Source: Chitinophaga pinensis | Lineage (GTDB): Bacteria; Bacteroidota; Bacteroidia; NS11-12g; UBA9320 | Direction of reading: 5' to 3' | Length of the DNA stretch: 5,308 nt | Assembly: GCA_945890595.1 (NCBI GenBank) | Contig: CAMDCQ010000157.1 | Coordinates: 1 to 5,308 of the forward strand | Part shown: piece by piece, positions 1 to 2,987 of the stretch | Numbering within the stretch: the stretch's first letter is position 1 | Layout: every line of letters begins with the position of its first letter | The notes under the pieces: model-generated | The model's input: only the letters and a program-made list of their open reading frames with translations | What the model was told of the DNA's origin: nothing | The model's database searches: none | Translations under genes and position numbers: made by a program

Positions 1-165
1 GTTTAAGTTTTCTCTTACTAATTTAAAATTACCGCTTTCATGTGCGCACTGAGAAAGAAAATGAGATAGTCTAAGTGGATTATCAATGCCAAATTTCTCC
101 ATAATAAGAGGTATTTCCTCCATTACATTGGCAGGAATCTTTTTAGATAACGCTTCTAGTTTCAT
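1..165 (-). CDS. GH19-family endolysin (chitinase/lysozyme-like), N-terminal part
   Basis: This is the first 55 codons of a gene that continues past the left edge, with no stop in frame. The protein starts MKLEALSKKIP and contains the stretch NPLRLSHFLSQCAHESGNFK (residues 29-48), followed by LVRENLN. That block matches the GH19 chitinase/lysozyme signature in phage endolysins. In this family the Glu of the HES/HET motif (here E43, in A41-H42-E43-S44) is the catalytic acid, which cuts the glycan strands of peptidoglycan. No signal peptide is visible, so the enzyme would stay in the cytoplasm until a holin lets it through, which fits the holin candidates encoded upstream. The ATG lies one base after the stop of the 149-aa gene (TAAAATG), so translation is probably coupled. 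The start is chosen because the family's N-terminal helix begins here. The family call is firm; the exact substrate bond and any C-terminal binding domain cannot be seen. Confidence 0.9.
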   Translation of the reverse strand, partial: MKLEALSKKIPANVMEEIPLIMEKFGIDNPLRLSHFLSQCAHESGNFKLVRENLN

Positions 166-166
166 T

Positions 167-616
167 TTATTTTATTTGAGAGTAAAGAAATATTACTAAT
201 AATGTAAATAAGGTACTATTGAACTTGTGAAGTTTTTGTTCAAACTTTACATCTTTTTCAAACTGATTATACACAGCTATATTCTTATAGTATCTTGATT
301 TGTAATCATTAAGCGTATCTAAATTAACTCTATTTTGGTAATTTAGTGTATCTTTTACTCTGAATAAACTAGAAATTTCTAGCTTTAGGCTATCCTTTAC
401 TGATTGATTAGTTTTCAGTAAGCTATCTATTTTACGATTTTGGGAACCGACTACGTTATTTAAGCTGTCAAATGCAGCATTAATCCTTTGCCCTTCTGAC
501 TTGGTGATGATTATTTTTTCCTCTCCACCAATTTTTTTAACGTATTGGGCGTAGCTGGAATTTCTCGCTGCTAGTGTCAACAGTATTAGCAGAATCAAGT
601 TTACCTTTAATTTCAT
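167..616 (-). CDS. secreted coiled-coil protein with C-terminal membrane anchor, lysis cassette
   Basis: I do not recognise a named family. The 149-aa product begins with a basic, then strongly hydrophobic stretch (MKLKVNLILLILLTLAA) and a plausible signal peptidase I site after S21-Y22-A23. Residues about 45-112 are polar, with regularly spaced Leu/Val, and repeat DSL and DTL words, consistent with a helical coiled coil. Residues about 131-146 (STLFTLLVIFLY) form a short hydrophobic segment at the very C-terminus. The predicted topology is periplasmic, tail-anchored in the inner membrane, or anchored at both ends if the signal is not cleaved. The ATG at 616 is the only Met in the protein and carries the signal sequence, so its 80-nt overlap with the 107-aa lipoprotein gene is hard to avoid. 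It sits immediately before the endolysin gene, suggesting a role in lysis, for example as an extra spanin-like subunit. That role is inference. Confidence 0.72.
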   Translation of the reverse strand: MKLKVNLILLILLTLAARNSSYAQYVKKIGGEEKIIITKSEGQRINAAFDSLNNVVGSQNRKIDSLLKTNQSVKDSLKLEISSLFRVKDTLNYQNRVNLDTLNDYKSRYYKNIAVYNQFEKDVKFEQKLHKFNSTLFTLLVIFLYSQIK

Positions 617-860
617 TTAGTTCAGATTTTAATTGGTTTATTTCTGATTTTAAACTTACTATAGTTTTCACAGCTTTCCCTACTATCTGAACCTCTTTTT
701 CGGCTGCTTTTTGTTGAGCTAAAGCGCTCATTTGATTAGTTTGTTGTACCCCCTGCATCAACTTTTGGAACTCAAGCTCTTTCATATTTTCATCACTTAC
801 CGCTTGTGTGCTTGCTGATTGGCACCCGTATACAACGAATAAAATGAATAAATATTTCAT
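537..860 (-). CDS. lipoprotein with coiled coil; o-spanin candidate
   Basis: The 107-aa product starts MKYLFILFVVYGC, a short lipoprotein signal with the lipid-acceptor Cys at 13. The lipobox V-Y-G-C is acceptable apart from Tyr at -2. No acidic cluster follows the Cys, so there is no visible surface-export signal, and it probably faces the periplasm from the outer membrane. Residues about 30-92 are rich in Gln, Lys, Glu and Leu with heptad-like spacing (IVSLKSEINQLKSELNEIKG), consistent with a coiled coil. It follows the 108-aa inner-membrane protein with a one-base TAATG stop/start overlap, so the two are probably translated together. An inner-membrane coiled-coil protein followed by an outer-membrane lipoprotein is the layout of two-component spanins. 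Its last 26 codons overlap the signal-peptide region of the next gene in the +1 frame. The lipoprotein call is good; the spanin role rests on topology and position. Confidence 0.78.
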   Translation of the reverse strand: MKYLFILFVVYGCQSASTQAVSDENMKELEFQKLMQGVQQTNQMSALAQQKAAEKEVQIVGKAVKTIVSLKSEINQLKSELNEIKGKLDSANTVDTSSEKFQLRPIR

Positions 861-1186
861 TACTTGATATTTTGTATTTTCCCAAGTTGGTTTAATGTGC
901 TTAATTTGGTAGTGGCTGATGATAGGGAACTATCGCATCTGCGAACTGCATCTTGCAATATATCCACCTTACCTTCTAGCTTCTCTATCTTGCTACCTTG
1001 ACCATCAATTTGCTTATTAAACGTACTTCTGATGTCTACATATAGAGCTGAAATACCTATAATAACTAAGAACATAGTACCTACTACTGGATTCTTTGAG
1101 AATTGAGCAAAGCTGATAGGTAGCGGATTGGCTCCTATTTTAAGGCCTTCTGATTCTTCTGCTTTCTTTCTTACTGCCTTTGCCAT
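860..1186 (-). CDS. single-pass inner-membrane coiled-coil protein; i-spanin candidate
   Basis: The 108-aa product has a basic, charged N-terminus (MAKAVRKKAEESEG), one membrane segment at about residues 33-50 (NPVVGTMFLVIIGISALYV), then a polar helical region at about 55-100 (IDGQGSKIEKLEGKVDILQD). With positive charge before the helix, the N-terminus should be cytoplasmic and the coiled coil periplasmic. This differs slightly from classical Rz, whose membrane segment is at the extreme N-terminus; here about 32 residues precede it. The start overlaps the stop of the 80-aa gene by one base (TAATG), and its own stop overlaps the start of the 107-aa lipoprotein in the same way. The pair is therefore a candidate i-spanin/o-spanin complex for outer-membrane disruption. 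Another possibility is a generic phage membrane protein with no lysis role. Confidence 0.75.
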   Translation of the reverse strand: MAKAVRKKAEESEGLKIGANPLPISFAQFSKNPVVGTMFLVIIGISALYVDIRSTFNKQIDGQGSKIEKLEGKVDILQDAVRRCDSSLSSATTKLSTLNQLGKIQNIK

Positions 1187-1428
1187 TATTCTTCAGTTTT
1201 TTCTTTCTTAAATATCTTTTCTGCAGATGTAAGGCCTAGGCAACCAAACGCCAAAGCAGCTACAGCTTGAACAAGCACTGCCGATGGGGCAAAATGTTCT
1301 TCTGTAAATGAATTTGCGTACATGGTCCAGCAAAGGAATCCAGAACATACGATACCAACTAATCTTTTACTTGATGCTTCTCCGTTGTCTGACACGAAGC
1401 CCGAAGCCCAGCTAAATAATCTTTTCAT
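1186..1428 (-). CDS. two-helix small membrane protein; holin candidate
   Basis: The 80-aa product has an amphipathic N-terminus (MKRLFSWASGFVSDNGEASS), a basic turn SSKR at 19-22, a first membrane segment at about 23-38 and a second at about 48-67, then a charged tail (EKIFKKEKTEE). Small phage membrane proteins with an N-terminal SSKR turn and two helices ending in SAEK/F-type sequence are common beside lysis genes and are often labelled holin-like; that is my recollection of the pattern, not a search result. The ORF is open from an upstream ATG at 1476 (96 aa), but I chose the ATG at 1428: it gives a natural basic N-terminus, has an A/T-rich leader, and overlaps the preceding 28-aa gene by exactly ATGA. 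It would form or assist inner-membrane lesions, making it a second holin candidate or an antiholin beside the 61-aa protein. Confidence 0.78.
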   Translation of the reverse strand: MKRLFSWASGFVSDNGEASSKRLVGIVCSGFLCWTMYANSFTEEHFAPSAVLVQAVAALAFGCLGLTSAEKIFKKEKTEE

Positions 1429-1511
1429 GTTAATAAAACTAATAATGTTACAATAATAATAAACCCCAACACCCAAACAAACCCTTTAATATTATGATTT
1501 ATCTGTTTCAT
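1425..1511 (-). CDS. 28-aa single-pass membrane microprotein
   Basis: This very small ORF fills the apparent gap between the 145-aa and 80-aa genes. It starts at the ATG at 1511-1509 and stops at the TGA at 1427-1425. The product begins MKQINHNIKGFVWVLG and continues as an uninterrupted hydrophobic stretch (FIIIVTLLVLLT) to the C-terminus, so residues about 11-28 form one membrane helix with a basic, N-in end. Both ends use a four-base ATGA overlap: its ATG overlaps the TGA of the 145-aa gene, and its TGA overlaps the ATG of the 80-aa gene. That exact fit, in an operon with no other slack, is the main evidence that it is translated. I do not recognise a family. Possible roles are a holin modulator or accessory pore subunit, by analogy with other tiny lysis-cassette membrane proteins. 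The chance of an accidental hydrophobic ORF in AT-rich DNA cannot be excluded. Confidence 0.6.
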   Translation of the reverse strand: MKQINHNIKGFVWVLGFIIIVTLLVLLT

Positions 1512-1945
1512 TTTCTCAGTTTTTCATAGATATAAATAACTAAAACTATAACCATTATGAAGAATAAAATCTTATAAAAGTTATTAGCAGTTTTTTCTTT
1601 ACTTTTCTCTGTGGTGGTTTTTTGGATGGTTTCTGACTTATTGGTATTAACAGAATCCTTTTTGCTTAGTTTCGTGTCTGATTGCTTCTCTTTAGTTCCT
1701 GATGTCCAAGTTTCTGTATACTTTGGAATCGTAATCATACTATCTTTGGTTACCCATAAGGTATCGTAGTATGTAATTGTTTTTGTGAAATACTGCTCTT
1801 TTTCAATCACTTTAGTAACGCTGTCATAGAACGTAACGTGTACCGAATCCAATGTTCTAGTTACGGTACTGTCTGTTCTTTTCTCGTTCTTTTTAACTGT
1901 TGCGCAGCTACAAAGGAAAAGTAGTAAAAATGCTACCTTTCTCAT
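1508..1945 (-). CDS. lipoprotein with C-terminal membrane helix; unimolecular spanin (u-spanin) candidate
   Basis: The 145-aa product starts MRKVAFLLLFLCSC, a lipoprotein signal with lipobox L-C-S-C and lipidated Cys14. The middle (about 18-120) is very rich in Thr, Ser, Lys and Asp, with recurring DS and DT words (TLDSVHVTFYDSV, YYDTLWVTKDSM, KKDSVNT) and alternating polar/hydrophobic residues suggesting beta structure. Residues about 123-140 (FYKILFFIMVIVLVIYIY) form a strong membrane helix followed by a basic end (EKLRK). A lipid anchor in the outer membrane at one end and an inner-membrane helix at the other is the defining topology of u-spanins such as phage T1 gp11, which are also beta-rich, not coiled-coil. 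The gene starts with a one-base TAATG overlap with the stop of the 61-aa holin candidate and ends in ATGA with the microprotein. The topology is well supported; the function is inferred from it and from the position. Confidence 0.8.
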   Translation of the reverse strand: MRKVAFLLLFLCSCATVKKNEKRTDSTVTRTLDSVHVTFYDSVTKVIEKEQYFTKTITYYDTLWVTKDSMITIPKYTETWTSGTKEKQSDTKLSKKDSVNTNKSETIQKTTTEKSKEKTANNFYKILFFIMVIVLVIYIYEKLRK

Positions 1946-2130
1946 TATGCGTCATTTTTTTTGATGTTCTTCGTTTTCTTATGGTAGTATCTAATTGCGA
2001 ACAATCCTGATACTATAGCCACCAAACCGGCAGCTAAACTTACAAATGGTTGGATTGAGCTTATTGTTACGGCTGCTCCAGAAATGCTAATTAGTGTAGC
2101 GATGTCGGCTTGGTGACTGTGATTTGTCAT
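1945..2130 (-). CDS. small membrane protein; holin candidate
   Basis: The 61-aa product has a short polar N-terminus (MTNHSHQADIA), a moderately hydrophobic stretch at about 11-27 (TLISISGAAVTISSIQ), a strongly hydrophobic one at about 28-47 (PFVSLAAGLVAIVSGLFAIR) and a basic tail (YYHKKTKNIKKNDA). This size, with two weakly separated helices rich in small residues (Gly, Ala, Ser) and a Lys-rich cytoplasmic C-terminus, is typical of class II-type holins. The ending SGLFAIRYY followed by basic residues is a pattern I associate with small phage holins, from memory only. It lies six bases after the 136-aa gene and directly upstream of the u-spanin candidate, sharing one base with it. It would form the inner-membrane lesion that releases the GH19 endolysin. 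One or two membrane passes are both possible. Confidence 0.75.
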   Translation of the reverse strand: MTNHSHQADIATLISISGAAVTISSIQPFVSLAAGLVAIVSGLFAIRYYHKKTKNIKKNDA

Positions 2131-2136
2131 TTTCTG

Positions 2137-2547
2137 TTATTTGTCTACTAATTTTAAAAAAACAGGATATACTTCTTCTGTTTCAATAGACGCTAGGGTT
2201 TCAGGTGTGATGTCTGTTGACCACAAGCTAACCACGTCTATCTCTTTTTCAGCATTAAGTAAATCCACATACTCTTTGTTAAATTCTTCCATTTTTTCTT
2301 TAGGGATGTGTCTTTCTTCACCTTCCCCTTCGCCAAACTTGTCAAAAAGCTCCTTTTTAGACTCATCTAGCAACTTTACTTCCGCTTCTACTACTTTGTT
2401 AAGCCTTTGGAAATAAAGCTTGTTTTTCATGCTTGTTTTTTGTTTTAGAAGTCCATTAGAAACCACGGTAGAAACACCTTCTTTGGTGTAAGTCATACCA
2501 TTTAATTCATAATGCAGTTCTACGATTTCATTTAGGTTTAATTTCAT
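2137..2547 (-). CDS. charged helical phage protein of unknown function
   Basis: The 136-aa product has no signal peptide or membrane segment. It begins MKLNLNEIVELHYELNGM, then a segment GLLKQKTSMKNKLYFQRLNK (about 32-51), a Lys/Glu-rich helical stretch with KKELFDKFGEGEGEE, the linker HIPKEKMEEFNKEYVDLLNA and a C-terminal acidic region with LWSTDITPETLASIETEEV. The order 'MKL-helix, GLL-K-K region, E/K-rich helix with a loop, I-P-x-E-K-x-x-E-F' recalls small phage proteins of the DUF1617 type found near the tail and lysis genes of many phages, but I cannot confirm the family without a profile search. It is the first gene after the promoter at 2565-2597, with a leader of only about a dozen bases, so it probably heads the lysis transcript. 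It would be cytoplasmic. It is a real gene by codon pattern, length and placement; its role is not known. Confidence 0.8.
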   Translation of the reverse strand: MKLNLNEIVELHYELNGMTYTKEGVSTVVSNGLLKQKTSMKNKLYFQRLNKVVEAEVKLLDESKKELFDKFGEGEGEERHIPKEKMEEFNKEYVDLLNAEKEIDVVSLWSTDITPETLASIETEEVYPVFLKLVDK

Positions 2548-2564
2548 ACAATATGTGTTTTGTC

Positions 2565-2597
2565 CAAAAATAATGAATTTTAATTAAAAATTACAAA
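2565..2597 (-). promoter_or_regulatory. Bacteroidota-type promoter for the lysis operon
   Basis: Read on the minus strand, the gap between the 122-aa and 136-aa genes holds TTTG (2597-2594), a 21-nt spacer, and TATTTTTG (2572-2565). This matches the known Bacteroidota primary sigma consensus of TTTG at -33 and TAnnTTTG at -7 with a spacer of about 17-23 nt. Transcription would start around 2558-2560, leaving a leader of about 12 nt before the ATG at 2547. The spacer is almost pure A/T and contains the palindrome TTTTAATTAAAA (2578-2589). No other intergenic space of comparable size exists in the window. No GC-rich terminator hairpin is visible here, so readthrough from the tail genes is also possible. 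Confidence 0.65.
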
Positions 2598-2611
2598 ACT
2601 TTTCCACTATT

Positions 2612-2980
2612 TTATAAAGTTGTTGGTTTAGGTATTTCTACTGGAGCTGGGGCCCACGGTAATGGAAGTGTGATAATTTTAGGGTTAATTTGGTCATTTA
2701 TTTGAGAATCCAAATTAGCGTCTAAAGATTCAATATCCAAGCCTTGAGTCAACCAGCTATCTACCATTGCTTCTGTTACTTGGTCGTAAGGAACGAAATC
2801 AGCTGGGTCCGGAGCCGGTACGCTTAATGTACTATATACATCTGCGAAATACGTTTTATCTCCATCTACCTGTGTTGCTTGCCTGCGCCAATGAATTGTA
2901 CAAATGACATCTGTTAAATCATCTGCTGTTTTAGGGTAAGAATCCATTGAACTAACTACCCATGAATAAGTTGTTGCCAT
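2612..2980 (-). CDS. small phage protein next to the tail fibre, unknown function
   Basis: The 122-aa product begins MATTYSWVVSSMDSYPKTAD, then LTDVICTIHWRRQAT (about 22-36), DKTYFADVYSTLSVPAPDPA (about 41-60), FVPYDQVTEAMVDSWLTQGL and ends in a Pro-rich tail (ITLPLPWAPAPVEIPKPTTL). There is no signal or membrane segment. The pattern of a beta-rich N-terminal half with an HWR motif, a PDP-x-x-F-x-PY-x-x-x-TE linker, a helix with W-L, and a final LPW is one I recognise from small uncharacterised proteins near tail-fibre genes in aquatic phages; I cannot name the family with certainty. It starts eight bases after the tail-fibre stop behind an A-rich leader (AAAACAAAAATG), so it is probably cotranscribed with the fibre gene. 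A virion-associated or fibre-accessory role is possible but is inferred only from position. Confidence 0.8.
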   Translation of the reverse strand: MATTYSWVVSSMDSYPKTADDLTDVICTIHWRRQATQVDGDKTYFADVYSTLSVPAPDPADFVPYDQVTEAMVDSWLTQGLDIESLDANLDSQINDQINPKIITLPLPWAPAPVEIPKPTTL

Positions 2981-2987
2981 TTTTGTT

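Noticed and set aside
1429..1476. Extended start (96 aa) for the 80-aa holin candidate
   Set aside because: The extra 16 residues would read out of frame through the 28-aa ORF, and the ATG at 1428 gives a better N-terminus and an ATGA junction.
2141..2416. 91-aa plus-strand ORF rich in Ser
   Set aside because: It lies entirely antisense to the 136-aa gene, and its Ser/Leu-rich composition is what the complement of a Lys/Glu-rich coding sequence gives.
2578..2589. A/T palindrome TTTTAATTAAAA as a transcription terminator
   Set aside because: It has no G/C pairs and no loop, so it would not form a stable hairpin; it is better explained as the promoter spacer.
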